From NCBI GenBank assembly GCA_020829485.1, contig JAIVFU010000008.1, positions 1 to 64,000 of the forward strand: 64,000 nt of DNA. Direction: 5' to 3'. This DNA comes from Nostoc sp. CHAB 5834. Lineage in GTDB: Bacteria > Cyanobacteriota > Cyanobacteriia > Cyanobacteriales > Nostocaceae. A program made the position numbers and the translations under genes. Positions 47,510-55,614 of this stretch are shown here, one piece after another. The notes under the pieces were generated by a model. That model did no database searches. It saw only the letters and a list, made by a program, of their open reading frames with translations, and had not been told where the DNA came from. The number at the start of each line of letters is the position of its first letter. Position 1 is the first letter of the stretch.

Positions 47510-49978
47510 ATGTTTGAGCGCTTCACTGAAAAAGCCATTAAGGTAATCATGCTGGCCCAAGAAGAGGCCCGCCGTTTAGGTCACAACTTTGTTGGAACCG
47601 AGCAGATCCTCTTGGGTCTGATTGGCGAAGGCACTGGGGTGGCTGCAAAGGTGCTGAAATCAATGGGCGTCAATCTCAAAGATGCCCGAATTGAAGTTGA
47701 AAAAATTATAGGACGGGGATCAGGCTTCGTTGCCGTGGAAATTCCGTTTACGCCACGGGCGAAGCGAGTTTTAGAACTCTCCTTGGAAGAAGCACGCCAA
47801 CTGGGGCATAACTACATTGGCACCGAGCATCTGCTGTTGGGCCTAATCCGCGAAGGGGAAGGCGTCGCAGCCAGGGTGCTAGAAAACCTCGGTGTGGATC
47901 TATCTAAGGTAAGAACCCAAGTCATCCGTATGTTGGGAGAAACTGCCGAAGTTTCACCAGGCGGTTCATCCGGGCGCACAAAAACCCCGACTCTGGATGA
48001 ATTTGGCTCAAACCTGACCCAGATGGCCATAGATAATAAGCTCGATCCAGTGGTGGGACGCGCTAAAGAAATTGAACGAGTGATCCAGATATTGGGTCGC
48101 CGAACCAAAAATAACCCAGTGCTGATTGGGGAACCAGGGGTTGGTAAAACTGCGATCGCTGAAGGTTTAGCTTCACGCATTGCCACCAAAGATGTCCCTG
48201 ACATCCTCGAAGATAAACGCGTTGTCACCTTGGATATTGGTTTGCTCGTAGCAGGAACCAAGTACCGGGGTGAGTTTGAAGAACGCTTGAAAAAAATCAT
48301 GGATGAAATCCGCTCTGCGGGTAATGTCATTCTCGTGATTGATGAGGTACACACCTTAATTGGTGCGGGTGCAGCCGAAGGTGCTATAGACGCAGCAAAT
48401 ATCCTCAAGCCAGCTTTGGCTAGGGGTGAGTTGCAGTGCATCGGAGCTACAACCCTAGATGAATACCGGAAGCACATCGAGCGAGATGCAGCGCTAGAGC
48501 GACGTTTCCAACCAGTGATGGTTGGTGAACCTACAGTTGATGAAACAATTGAAATTTTATATGGTCTGCGCGAACGCTACGAGCAACACCATAAACTGAA
48601 AATCTCCGACGAAGCATTGGTAGCGGCGGCGAAATTGTCAGATCGTTACATTAGCGATCGCTTCCTCCCAGATAAAGCCATCGACTTAGTTGATGAAGCT
48701 GGTTCTAGAGTGCGCTTGATTAACTCCCAACTGCCACCCGCAGCCAAAGAGTTAGACAAAGAACTGCGTCAGATATTAAAAGAAAAAGATGACGCAGTGC
48801 GCTCCCAAGACTTTGACAAAGCTGGAGAATTGCGCGATCGCGAAATGGAAATCAAAGCCGAAATCCGGGCGATCGCTCAAAGCAAGACCAATGCAACTGG
48901 CACAGAAGGTGAAGAACCTGTAGTTACAGAAGAAGACATTGCTCACATTGTCGCTTCGTGGACTGGGGTACCGGTGAACAAACTCACCGAATCTGAATCT
49001 GAAAAGCTGCTGCACATGGAAGACACCTTGCATCAGCGTTTAATTGGTCAGGATGAAGCTGTGAGAGCAGTTTCACGGGCAATTCGTCGCGCTCGTGTCG
49101 GTTTGAAAAATCCCAATCGACCCATAGCTAGCTTTGTCTTCTCTGGGCCTACTGGTGTAGGTAAAACCGAGTTGGCGAAATCGTTAGCTGCTTACTTCTT
49201 CGGTTCCGAAGAAGCCATGATCCGCTTAGATATGTCCGAATACATGGAGCGTCACACCGTCAGCAAGCTGATTGGTTCCCCTCCAGGTTATGTAGGCTAT
49301 AACGAAGGTGGTCAATTGACTGAAGCCGTGCGGCGGCGACCTTACACCGTGGTGTTGTTCGACGAAATCGAAAAAGCCCACCCCGATGTATTCAACATGC
49401 TGCTGCAAATTTTGGAAGACGGTCGGTTAACTGATGCCAAAGGTCGCACGGTAGACTTCAAGAACACCTTGCTGATTTTAACTTCCAATATTGGTTCTAA
49501 GGTAATTGAAAAAGGCGGTAGCGGTATCGGCTTTGAATTCTCCGAAGATGCCAGCGAGTCAACTTACAACCGGATTCGCTCTTTGGTGAACGAAGAACTC
49601 AAGCAATACTTCCGTCCAGAGTTCCTCAACCGACTCGATGAAATTATCGTCTTCCGTCAGTTGAGCAAGCCGGAGGTGACCCAAATCGCCGAAATTATGC
49701 TCAAGGAAGTATTTGGTCGTCTGACGGAAAAGGGTATCACTTTAGAAGTCACAGACCGCTTCAAGGATCGTTTGATCACTGAAGGTTACAGTCCCAGCTA
49801 CGGCGCAAGGCCGTTACGCCGGGCAATTATGCGCCTGTTAGAAGATAGCCTAGCAGAAGAGATTCTGTCTGGTCGCATTAAAGATGGCGATACTGCGATC
49901 GTTGATGTCGATGAAAATGGCGTTGTGCAAGTTAGTTCTCAACAGCGTCGGGAATTGTTACCCCAAGGTGTTGAGTAA
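47510..49978 (+). CDS. clpC: Clp protease ATP-binding subunit ClpC
   Basis: 822 residues, the HSP100 unfoldase that feeds ClpP/ClpR. Double Clp N-domain (3-145), first AAA+ with Walker A GEPGVGKT (207-214) and [15 protein letters not shown], a middle domain with UVR motif (about 420-460, [19 protein letters not shown]), and second AAA+ with [10 protein letters not shown] (from 546) and [17 protein letters not shown]-terminal D2-small domain ends [14 protein letters not shown]. Essential in cyanobacteria. A strong terminator follows immediately, and its 3' sequence is partly duplicated about 5 kb downstream. Confidence 0.98.
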   Translation: MFERFTEKAIKVIMLAQEEARRLGHNFVGTEQILLGLIGEGTGVAAKVLKSMGVNLKDARIEVEKIIGRGSGFVAVEIPFTPRAKRVLELSLEEARQLGHNYIGTEHLLLGLIREGEGVAARVLENLGVDLSKVRTQVIRMLGETAEVSPGGSSGRTKTPTLDEFGSNLTQMAIDNKLDPVVGRAKEIERVIQILGRRTKNNPVLIGEPGVGKTAIAEGLASRIATKDVPDILEDKRVVTLDIGLLVAGTKYRGEFEERLKKIMDEIRSAGNVILVIDEVHTLIGAGAAEGAIDAANILKPALARGELQCIGATTLDEYRKHIERDAALERRFQPVMVGEPTVDETIEILYGLRERYEQHHKLKISDEALVAAAKLSDRYISDRFLPDKAIDLVDEAGSRVRLINSQLPPAAKELDKELRQILKEKDDAVRSQDFDKAGELRDREMEIKAEIRAIAQSKTNATGTEGEEPVVTEEDIAHIVASWTGVPVNKLTESESEKLLHMEDTLHQRLIGQDEAVRAVSRAIRRARVGLKNPNRPIASFVFSGPTGVGKTELAKSLAAYFFGSEEAMIRLDMSEYMERHTVSKLIGSPPGYVGYNEGGQLTEAVRRRPYTVVLFDEIEKAHPDVFNMLLQILEDGRLTDAKGRTVDFKNTLLILTSNIGSKVIEKGGSGIGFEFSEDASESTYNRIRSLVNEELKQYFRPEFLNRLDEIIVFRQLSKPEVTQIAEIMLKEVFGRLTEKGITLEVTDRFKDRLITEGYSPSYGARPLRRAIMRLLEDSLAEEILSGRIKDGDTAIVDVDENGVVQVSSQQRRELLPQGVE

Positions 49979-50019
49979 GATTTAGGGTTTGGGATTTAAA
50001 TCTCAAATAAAAAATTAGA

Positions 50020-50054
50020 AAACGGTAGAGTATTTATTGCTCTACCGTTTTTTT
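50020..50054 (+). terminator. clpC intrinsic terminator
   Basis: AAACGGTAGAG (50020-50030), loop of about 9 nt, CTCTACCGTTT (50040-50050) and four more T. A clean factor-independent terminator 40 bp after clpC. It would also serve the minus-strand retron operon that ends here. Confidence 0.92.
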
Positions 50055-50082
50055 GACTCTCTGAGGCGAAAAATTATTTATA

Positions 50083-51012
50083 TTAATTGTTAGATATTTT
50101 ACGAACTCTTTTGTATATCTCTTGTACAAACCAGGATATTGCTTTTTGGATAGTCTCAAAATTTTCGCTTGAATAGTATAATTGCTTTGCATAAGGCCCC
50201 AATTTATTTAGTTGTGAATCTAAATCAAATTTACTGCCATGAGTCTTTAGATTTCTTAATTTATTCATATTCTTTATTATGAAAAAAGTTTCTTTTAGAT
50301 GCTGCATTTTCATATAGTTAGGTTTGATAATTTCAAAAAATATCTGGACTGATGCAGGAAGACTTTCTCTTCGGATCTTCTCTATATATTCTCTACTAAC
50401 ATATTTACCATCAATTTTTTTTAAATTTTCCGATTTTATGGCAGAATTTGCCACAACTAGACATATTTGCGGTAAATCCCAATTAGTATTGTCTCGCTTA
50501 TCATAAGATGATTTAACTCTATTATAAGCTTCTAAAAATACTTTATTATTTTCATTCATATATTTATATTCTTCATCAAAAAGAACTTCGATTGCAGATT
50601 CTAAAGTATTACGAGCAGACTGACAAAAATTTGTAATCTGTTTTTTATCTCGGCATTCTGCCATATCTTTACTATATCTTTTTAAGTTATCAACCCAAGA
50701 TGAATAATTTGTATCCGTTATATATGAATAATCAATATAATATTCATCTGGTATTTTTGATTGTTTTTGAATTTCTTGGAAATTTTCTTTATAAGTGTTT
50801 ACTGTGATGTTATCAATTGATTTATTGGTTAATGCTTGTGTTTCAGATAACTTATAAATTTGCTCTGAGAGTTGATTTATGTTAATAGAAAAACTATCAT
50901 TTAATCTAATAAATTTAGAATTTATTTCATTAGCTAATAGAGAAATAGTACTTTTTAAGTCTTGAATTTCTTGTTTTAATTCTTCATACATATAATATCC
51001 AGCATTATGCAT
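50083..51012 (-). CDS. Retron-associated coiled-coil protein with HEPN-like Rx4H motif (putative effector)
   Basis: 309 residues, no family I can name. Residues 8-80 are a coiled coil (ELKQEIQDLKSTISLLANEI and on). The rest is helical, about 105-305, Lys/Asn-rich. Near the C-terminus R253 N L K T H258 fits the Rx4-6H active site of HEPN ribonucleases, within LKETFFIIKNMNKLRNLKTHG. It lies 9 bp after the reverse transcriptase on the same strand, in the position of a retron effector. A start at M8 (MYEELKQE) is also possible. HEPN RNase activity is inference from one motif. It has very low GC compared with clpC. Confidence 0.65.
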   Translation of the reverse strand: MHNAGYYMYEELKQEIQDLKSTISLLANEINSKFIRLNDSFSININQLSEQIYKLSETQALTNKSIDNITVNTYKENFQEIQKQSKIPDEYYIDYSYITDTNYSSWVDNLKRYSKDMAECRDKKQITNFCQSARNTLESAIEVLFDEEYKYMNENNKVFLEAYNRVKSSYDKRDNTNWDLPQICLVVANSAIKSENLKKIDGKYVSREYIEKIRRESLPASVQIFFEIIKPNYMKMQHLKETFFIIKNMNKLRNLKTHGSKFDLDSQLNKLGPYAKQLYYSSENFETIQKAISWFVQEIYKRVRKISNN

Positions 51013-51021
51013 TTAGAGAAT

Positions 51022-52086
51022 TTACTGAGGTTTACTAATTCTATTATAAAGCTCTAAATACTTTTGATAAATAGAATCATTTCTTCCCTTAACCATACCA
51101 ATAAACTCTATTTTACCCCGAAGTACTTGTTGAAAATTTTGTTTATCCTTGGCGGGTAATCTACTTTGACATTCATACTTTTCTTGATACTCTTTTTCCA
51201 CAGCTTCAATCCCAAATTTAGCCCAGGCATGAAGCATAGCACGAACCTGACGCACATATCTTCGGTCAACATTAGGAAACACATTAGTCGTTAATCCCGT
51301 TACTTCTTGATGATTATCTTTGACTTGCAGTCGATTTTTATGATTATTTACCTCAAATCCATTTTCATTAATAATTGATACTAATCTATTACCAATAAAA
51401 ATTTTATCTACATCTTCTTCAGCTACTATATATGCTAATTCTTCAGGGAACTTAGGTAAAGTCGTTGAGAAAGTAATATCATCTGCATACCTTGTATAAG
51501 TTGCTTTGTACTCTTTAGCTAAACGTTGCAATTGACTATCCATCTTTGCACAAATCATATTAGTCACGATGGGTGAACTTGGCGCACCTTGAGGTAACTG
51601 ATTTTTATGACAACAAATCTGTGCTAAAACAGTCGCTACATCTGGATGTAAACCATAGGGTGTAGCCATAAACATACCCCGGACTCGACCAAAATTAATC
51701 GACGGAAAAAAATCAGTTAAATCAAGATTTAGAACATAACGTTTTTTAGTATGAGCTTGAGCATTAGTTACAATATTTTTACCCATCACAAACCCATGCA
51801 CTGATGGTTTTATCTCGTACACTGTTTGTAATACTTGATTAAGTTTTGTCTGAATAATTTTAAGTGCAGTTATCGGAGTTGATATCTGACGAATACCACC
51901 AGACTTTTTAGGAATCTCAAAAGTTTTATAACGTTTATCAGGTTCAACAAAATATATATGATAAACAAGACGAGGATAGGAAACCTCTAAAAGGTCAGCT
52001 ATATCCATTGGCTGTTTGAGAGAGTAAAATTTATCTCGTAAAGATTCGGGGCTATCTGTGAGAAGCAACTGAGAGTTTTTTTTCAC
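51022..52086 (-). CDS. Retron reverse transcriptase
   Basis: 354 residues starting at GTG 52086 with AAGGGA about 6 nt before it. All retron RT landmarks are present: the fingers region KRYKTFEIPKKSGGIRQI, the retron-specific NAxxH (NAQAH, 108-112), LDLTDFFPSINF with catalytic D122, QGAPSSPIVTN (166-176), YADD (200-203) and the region Y VTG box (262-264) followed by RRYVRQVRAMLHAW. There is no maturase or nuclease domain, so not a group II intron. It should copy part of its own upstream RNA (candidate at 52198-52336) into msDNA and hold the downstream HEPN-like protein in check. Not assigned to a named retron type. Confidence 0.9.
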   Translation of the reverse strand: MKKNSQLLLTDSPESLRDKFYSLKQPMDIADLLEVSYPRLVYHIYFVEPDKRYKTFEIPKKSGGIRQISTPITALKIIQTKLNQVLQTVYEIKPSVHGFVMGKNIVTNAQAHTKKRYVLNLDLTDFFPSINFGRVRGMFMATPYGLHPDVATVLAQICCHKNQLPQGAPSSPIVTNMICAKMDSQLQRLAKEYKATYTRYADDITFSTTLPKFPEELAYIVAEEDVDKIFIGNRLVSIINENGFEVNNHKNRLQVKDNHQEVTGLTTNVFPNVDRRYVRQVRAMLHAWAKFGIEAVEKEYQEKYECQSRLPAKDKQNFQQVLRGKIEFIGMVKGRNDSIYQKYLELYNRISKPQ

Positions 52087-52197
52087 TTTGTCCCTTGAGT
52101 TATCCTTAATTAGCTATCTTTTTAGTGATGTAACAACAATATTTAGATTTAGCATTGATACAGATATCATGCTAATTTCTACGATTAGAAAAAAAAT

Positions 52198-52336
52198 ATC
52201 ACTTGCGGGTGTATTCTCGCCTATTCGGATAAGGATCAAGAAGCAATTTAAAAGATTAAAATCCTCGTAAAGCTGACCGTGAAATACACCGTCGCAGGAT
52301 CAACAACGGAAATCAATACCTATTCCCGCAAGTGAT
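52198..52336 (-). ncRNA. Candidate retron msr-msd RNA
   Basis: Lies 111 nt before the RT start. On the minus strand it opens with a1 ATCACTTGCGGG (52336-52325) and closes with the exact complement a2 CCCGCAAGTGAT (52209-52198). Inside is an msr-like hairpin CCGTTG/CGACGG with a 9-nt loop (52309-52289). Directly adjoining it is an msd-like arm whose base is TGTATT/AATACA (52288-52283 with 52215-52210), touching a2, with an inner AGGAT/ATCCT stem (52265-52261, 52236-52232). The order a1, msr, msd, a2, RT is that of known retrons. A T8 run follows a2. The branching G cannot be fixed by eye. Confidence 0.72.
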
Positions 52337-52339
52337 TGA

Positions 52340-52608
52340 AGTGGTTTGTCTAAGGAATCATTGCTTACAACTGATTCAGACTTACCTTTAGGTAATTTTA
52401 CAGGTAAATTGTCTCAAAGTATTGCGTGAAAATGACTAAATTAGTGGTAAGTTGGGCTGAATAATAAAAAAATCTAACAGATCCCATTGGTATAGTTGGG
52501 TTTCGTGCCTTAGTCCAACTTAATATAAATTTTTGTTTTCATCGGAATTGTGAAATTTAGCTGTTTTCAGTGTAAATCCTGGAAATACAAAAAACTTAAC
52601 TCTTAATC
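52340..52608. promoter_or_regulatory. Divergent region between retron RNA and the 52609 gene
   Basis: 270 bp, AT-rich, gene-free. It must hold the minus-strand promoter of the retron RNA and the plus-strand promoter of the small gene. ACCTTTAGGT and ACAGGTAAATTGTCTC are short symmetrical texts, but I cannot name an operator. Confidence 0.45.
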
Positions 52609-52946
52609 ATGAGTGGAATTAATCGTCAAATTACCCTTGACGTTACACAAGTTGCAAAGCACATAGCAGGTACACCTCAAAGTCAAAGGCTTCTCAGACG
52701 AGGACTTGCCGCTCATGTATTTAACGATGAACCTACAATAAATAGAGTTACTCAAGCCATAATAGAAAATGGGCAGTTCACTGGAATGATTCGAGGATAT
52801 GACCGTTATGGGATGTTTTTAATGAACCAATAGGTTATAGAATCAGTCCAGATGGGAGCCGTATTCTACTTTACTATGGGGAGATAAAAATTAATGCAGA
52901 CGACCAATACCACGTCATCCCCCGCACAAGACCGAGTGAACAATAA
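52609..52946 (+). pseudogene. Uncharacterised small protein, frameshifted
   Basis: The first frame reads MSGINRQITLDVTQVAKHIA ... IRGYDRYGMF then stops at 52833. Adding one base in the T run at 52816-52820 gives NEPIGYRISPDGSRILLYYG ... YHVIPRTRPSEQ, ending at 52946 (112 residues). A partial second copy at 56342-56466 has the unbroken wording at this point. No family recognised with confidence; the compact C-terminal half resembles small toxin-like domains, but that is speculation. Confidence 0.65.
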
Positions 52947-53163
52947 CTGGGAATTTACAGAAGTATGGATAGATCCAATGTTATCCCCTCCATATATTCT
53001 TTTATTGCTTTGTGACAGTGAAGATAACTGTCAAGTTTATGATCCGGCGCAGGGTTATAAAATTGTATTTTCTAGTAATGACTATAATGCAGCCAAGTTA
53101 TGGTTACTAGAAGATGAGTATCAACCAATTGAAGGTAGGCTTTTAGGTGCGGAATTAGTCTGA
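52894..53163 (+). CDS. Small hypothetical acidic protein
   Basis: 89 residues from ATG 52894, or about 75 from GTG 52936. Because the ATG lies inside the other frame of the preceding gene, the GTG (VNNNWEFTEVWIDPML) is the better start if that gene was intact. Features: WIDPMLSPPYILLLLC, CQVYDPAQGYKIVFSS, AAKLWLLEDEYQPIEGR. No family known to me. Adjacent and overlapping with the upstream gene, so possibly its partner. Confidence 0.55.
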   Translation: MQTTNTTSSPAQDRVNNNWEFTEVWIDPMLSPPYILLLLCDSEDNCQVYDPAQGYKIVFSSNDYNAAKLWLLEDEYQPIEGRLLGAELV

Positions 53164-53259
53164 ATTACTAGAGAGTTTTTAGAGAATATGATTGATTTAA
53201 GTAATACACAAAATTGTTCTTTTGTACAGTGCGTAAGTCCTAAATTTTTAACATATTTT

Positions 53260-53290
53260 ACGGTAGAGTATTTATTGCTCTACGTTTTTA
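53260..53290 (+). repeat. Second copy of the clpC terminator sequence
   Basis: ACGGTAGAGTATTTATTGCT and CTACGTTTTTA reproduce the clpC terminator (50021-50052) almost exactly, with one C missing in the right arm. The copy lies 3.2 kb downstream of the original, on the far side of the retron. Confidence 0.75.
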
Positions 53291-53336
53291 TTTAATAAGG
53301 TTTTTGGACATCATCAATTACAATTTTCATCTGGAG

Positions 53337-53367
53337 TAATACCAAAAAATATTATATATTGGTATTA
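53337..53367 (+). promoter_or_regulatory. Operator-like palindrome before ParD gene
   Basis: TAATACCAA (53337-53345) and TTGGTATTA (53359-53367) form a perfect 9-bp inverted repeat overlapping TATA-rich promoter text, about 17 bp before the ParD start with its AGGAGG site. Such palindromes are where ParD/ParE complexes repress their own promoter. Confidence 0.6.
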
Positions 53368-53383
53368 TACAGGAGGAAATTGT

Positions 53384-53617
53384 ATGCAAAAAAATACAAG
53401 TGTTACCTTGGGTGAGCATTTTGAAGCGTTTATCGCCAATCAAGTTGACAGCGGTCGTTTTGCCAGTGCCAGTGAAGCGATTCGAGCGGGACTGCGCCTT
53501 TTAGAAGAGCGAGAAATAAAACTTGCCGCTTTGCAACGAGCATTGGCAGACGGGGAAAACAGCGGATTTGCTGACTATTCTCTCTCAGGATTGCTTGCAG
53601 AACTTGACCGTGAATAG
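53384..53617 (+). CDS. parD: ParD-type antitoxin (CC2985 family)
   Basis: 77 residues: SVTLGEHFEAFIANQVDSGR, FASASEAIRAGLRLLEEREI and LAALQRALADGENSGF, the ParD1/3/4 ribbon-helix-helix pattern with a C-terminal toxin-binding tail (DYSLSGLLAELDRE). A strong AGGAGG site precedes the ATG. The toxin gene starts 3 bp after its stop. Confidence 0.9.
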   Translation: MQKNTSVTLGEHFEAFIANQVDSGRFASASEAIRAGLRLLEEREIKLAALQRALADGENSGFADYSLSGLLAELDRE

Positions 53618-53620
53618 CGC

Positions 53621-53920
53621 ATGTCAGCATTTCGCCTTACTGAATTAGCCACTCAAGACTTGCTATCAATCGGTCGCTACACCCAAAAAACATGGGGAAC
53701 TGAGCAGAGAAACCGTTATCTTGCTATCTTAGACCATTGCTTTCATCTCTTGGCACGAGAGCCACACAGAGGACGTACTTGTGATGATATTCGCTCAGGA
53801 TATCGCAAGTACCACATCGGACGACATTTGATCTTTTATCAGGAAACTAATGAAACTATCGATATTATTCGTATTTTGCATGATCGTATGAATGTGGAGT
53901 CTTATTTCAACGAAGACTAA
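53621..53920 (+). CDS. parE: ParE-type toxin
   Basis: 99 residues: FRLTELATQDLLSIGRYTQK, WGTEQRNRYLAILDHCFHLL, HRGRTCDDIRSGYRKYHIGR, HLIFYQETNETIDIIRILHDRMN. Complete RelE/ParE fold and probably a gyrase poison. Forms an intact module with the ParD gene immediately upstream. Confidence 0.9.
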   Translation: MSAFRLTELATQDLLSIGRYTQKTWGTEQRNRYLAILDHCFHLLAREPHRGRTCDDIRSGYRKYHIGRHLIFYQETNETIDIIRILHDRMNVESYFNED

Positions 53921-53944
53921 CCCAAAGACAACCTATTCCTTAAC

Positions 53945-54193
53945 ATGAACTGCAAACGCAAAAAAATAACAGCATCGATTTACAATGATGAGCTAGTCAC
54001 TATTGAAAAGCTAAAAAAACGGCTCTCAGATGAAGGGCTATTGGTTGTACCAACCACAAGCGAGATAGTACGCCTTGCATTACACGTCCTCAATGCTAAA
54101 ACGATGAAAACTTTCACTGCAATTGTTGAGCGAGATTCTGATACAAAGCTTTATGTTGGCTATGTTCCCGGATTTCCTGGAGCGCACTCCTAA
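53945..54193 (+). CDS. Ribbon-helix-helix protein run into a truncated HicB
   Basis: 82 residues. Residues 1-53 (KRKKITASIYNDELVTIEKL ... TSEIVRLALHVLNAKT) look like a small antitoxin DNA-binding domain. From M54 the frame continues as the start of a HicB protein (MKTFTAIVERDSDTKLYVGY...PGAHS) and stops at TAA 54191-54193. Either an in-frame fusion created by deletion, or two genes whose first stop has been lost. Activity doubtful. Confidence 0.55.
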   Translation: MNCKRKKITASIYNDELVTIEKLKKRLSDEGLLVVPTTSEIVRLALHVLNAKTMKTFTAIVERDSDTKLYVGYVPGFPGAHS

Positions 54194-54313
54194 GCAGAAA
54201 CATTGGATGAATTACAAGAGAATCTGCGTGAAGTAATTGAGATGCTTCTGGAGAATGAAAATTTAGCATTTGATACAGAGTTTGTTGGTACACAGCAAAT
54301 CGTAATCCAGTAG
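54104..54313 (+). pseudogene. hicB: HicB-type antitoxin with nonsense codon
   Basis: MKTFTAIVERDSDTKLYVGY, VPGFPGAHS, then TAA at 54191, then AETLDELQENLREVIEMLLE ... EFVGTQQIVIQ, stop 54311. The usual residue at the stop is Gln (CAA), so one C-to-T change explains it. No HicA toxin gene follows, so the remnant is orphaned. Confidence 0.8.
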
Positions 54314-54372
54314 ATTATGAGCAATAGCTTGGTAGTAAAATTAGTATACAACATAAGCCAAGGAGCAAGAAT

Positions 54373-54642
54373 ATGCAAAGCATACTTTTAAGCAGTGAAG
54401 AAGTTGGACGACGAGCGAAAGAATTATATGAAAATAGCATTCGTCAACAAGTGCAACGAGAAGAAAACATCAGTAAAATGGTGATTATCAATATAGAAAC
54501 AGGTGAATACGCAGTTGATAAAACAGGCTTAGAATCGGCACAATATTTACGTAATAAAAACCCATTTGTTCGACTATATGGTATTCGTATTGGTTATAAA
54601 GTTGCTGTTTCCTTCTGTGGTTTTCTGGAGCGTGATTTATAG
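54373..54642 (+). CDS. Small hypothetical protein upstream of aspartic protease
   Basis: 89 residues: ILLSSEEVGRRAKELYENSI, VQREENISKMVIINIETGEY, AVDKTGLESAQYLRNKNPFV and RIGYKVAVSF. No family recognised by name, but such genes are regularly found just before retropepsin-like protease genes in cyanobacteria. A 1-bp overlap with the next gene suggests coupling. Confidence 0.7.
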   Translation: MQSILLSSEEVGRRAKELYENSIRQQVQREENISKMVIINIETGEYAVDKTGLESAQYLRNKNPFVRLYGIRIGYKVAVSFCGFLERDL

Positions 54643-55007
54643 TGATTTCCGGTATTGTCAAGGATGCACACGCAACTGTTAATGTAGAATTTCGACTGCC
54701 AAATATACCAGATTTTACTATTGAATTTGTTATAGACACAGGTTTTACAGATTACCTTTGTTTACCACCGGAAGCAGTTGTTTTGTTGGGTTTACCCTTA
54801 CTATATGAACTACCTGCAAATCTAGCTAATAATAGTTGGGTAGATATACCAGTACATCAAGCTGTTATTATTTGGAATGGTGAAGAAAGGGTAGTTAATG
54901 TACTTGCGACAGGAAAGCGACCTTTACTAGGCACTGCTTTACTTGATGAGCATGAACTTGTCATACAGTTTACTGAGGGCAGTTTAGTAACAATTGATGA
55001 ATTGTAG
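54642..55007 (+). CDS. Clan AA (retropepsin-like) aspartic protease
   Basis: 121 residues from GTG 54642. One catalytic motif FVIDTGFTDYLCLPPEAVVLLGL (hydrophobic-D-T-G) and a late LLGTALLDEHEL match the bacterial single-domain aspartic protease family, active as a dimer. GTG overlaps the preceding stop. Pairs with the upstream small gene; role unknown, with toxin-antitoxin-like distribution in cyanobacteria. Confidence 0.82.
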   Translation: MISGIVKDAHATVNVEFRLPNIPDFTIEFVIDTGFTDYLCLPPEAVVLLGLPLLYELPANLANNSWVDIPVHQAVIIWNGEERVVNVLATGKRPLLGTALLDEHELVIQFTEGSLVTIDEL

Positions 55008-55048
55008 TTGCTTTCTGGATATATCGACTTTCTATTAATAGCAATAAG

Positions 55049-55080
55049 AATTATTACCCCAAGGGGTTGAATAAGATTTA
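55049..55080 (+). repeat. Copy of the clpC 3' end
   Basis: GAATTATTACCCCAAGGGGT then TGAATAAGATTTA is closely similar to the last codons and stop of clpC (GGAATTGTTACCCCAAGGTG then TTGAGTAAGATTTA, 49951-49983). Non-coding here. It marks the right side of the accessory block that starts after clpC. Confidence 0.65.
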
Positions 55081-55135
55081 AAATGTTACGTCTATCGTTA
55101 AGATGTTAGATTGATCGAATAAGTATTAAAAGGTT

Positions 55136-55342
55136 ATGACCTTCAGTGATGTAGTTGAAGGAATTAAAAGTCTTTCCAGTGAAGAAAGGTTAGAAATTCA
55201 ACTGTTATTGCAGCAATATCTACGGGAAGAAAGGCATGAAGAGATTTATCAAAATTTTCAGGCGGCGCAAGTAGAACACCAAAATAGTGAATTAAAGTTT
55301 TCCTCAAATATCAATGAACTAAAAGAACTGATAGAAGAATGA
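55136..55342 (+). CDS. Small antitoxin-like protein, no toxin partner
   Basis: 68 residues: FSDVVEGIKSLSSEERLEIQLLLQQYLREERHEEIYQNFQ and an acidic tail. The IKSLSSEERLEI pattern is typical of small cyanobacterial antitoxins that precede PIN or ParE genes, but no such gene follows. Possibly orphan. Confidence 0.6.
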   Translation: MTFSDVVEGIKSLSSEERLEIQLLLQQYLREERHEEIYQNFQAAQVEHQNSELKFSSNINELKELIEE

Positions 55343-55416
55343 TGTTAAAAATAAGTTTCAATTCTTCTGATTTCAGGTATCATTTACCGATATAATCAGT
55401 AGGCAAATGAAGTAAA

Positions 55417-55614
55417 GTGGATATGAAGCCCACAAACGAACAAACTCAGGGACTTTACAGGCTTTGTTATCGACTTACTAATGTCATTTACCCTGGATGG
55501 CCATACACAAACATCGAACTTGTTAGGGTAGATGAACGTACTGGAAACTTATACGTACTTGCTGGCGAAAATCTGGACTTTGAGATTAAACCAACTGGAG
55601 GGTATGAACCATGA
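55417..55614 (+). CDS. Small conserved cyanobacterial protein (DUF6888-like)
   Basis: 65 residues: QGLYRLCYRLTNVIYPGWPY, IELVRVDERTGNLYVLAGEN, FEIKPTGGYEP. The pattern of aromatic start, VRxDxRTGNLYVLAGE and a short end fits the small DUF6888-type proteins of Nostocales, as I recall them. Overlaps the next gene by 4 bp (ATGA). Confidence 0.65.
   Translation: MDMKPTNEQTQGLYRLCYRLTNVIYPGWPYTNIELVRVDERTGNLYVLAGENLDFEIKPTGGYEP

Noticed and set aside
47812..48477. 221-codon frame antisense to clpC
   Set aside because: Shadow of the strong codon bias of clpC; Ser/Pro-rich with no domain.
51022..52086. Group II intron maturase or DGR reverse transcriptase
   Set aside because: No maturase/HNH domain or intron RNA ends. 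The motif is QGAPSSP rather than the DGR GxxxSQ type. NAxxH and VTG point to a retron.
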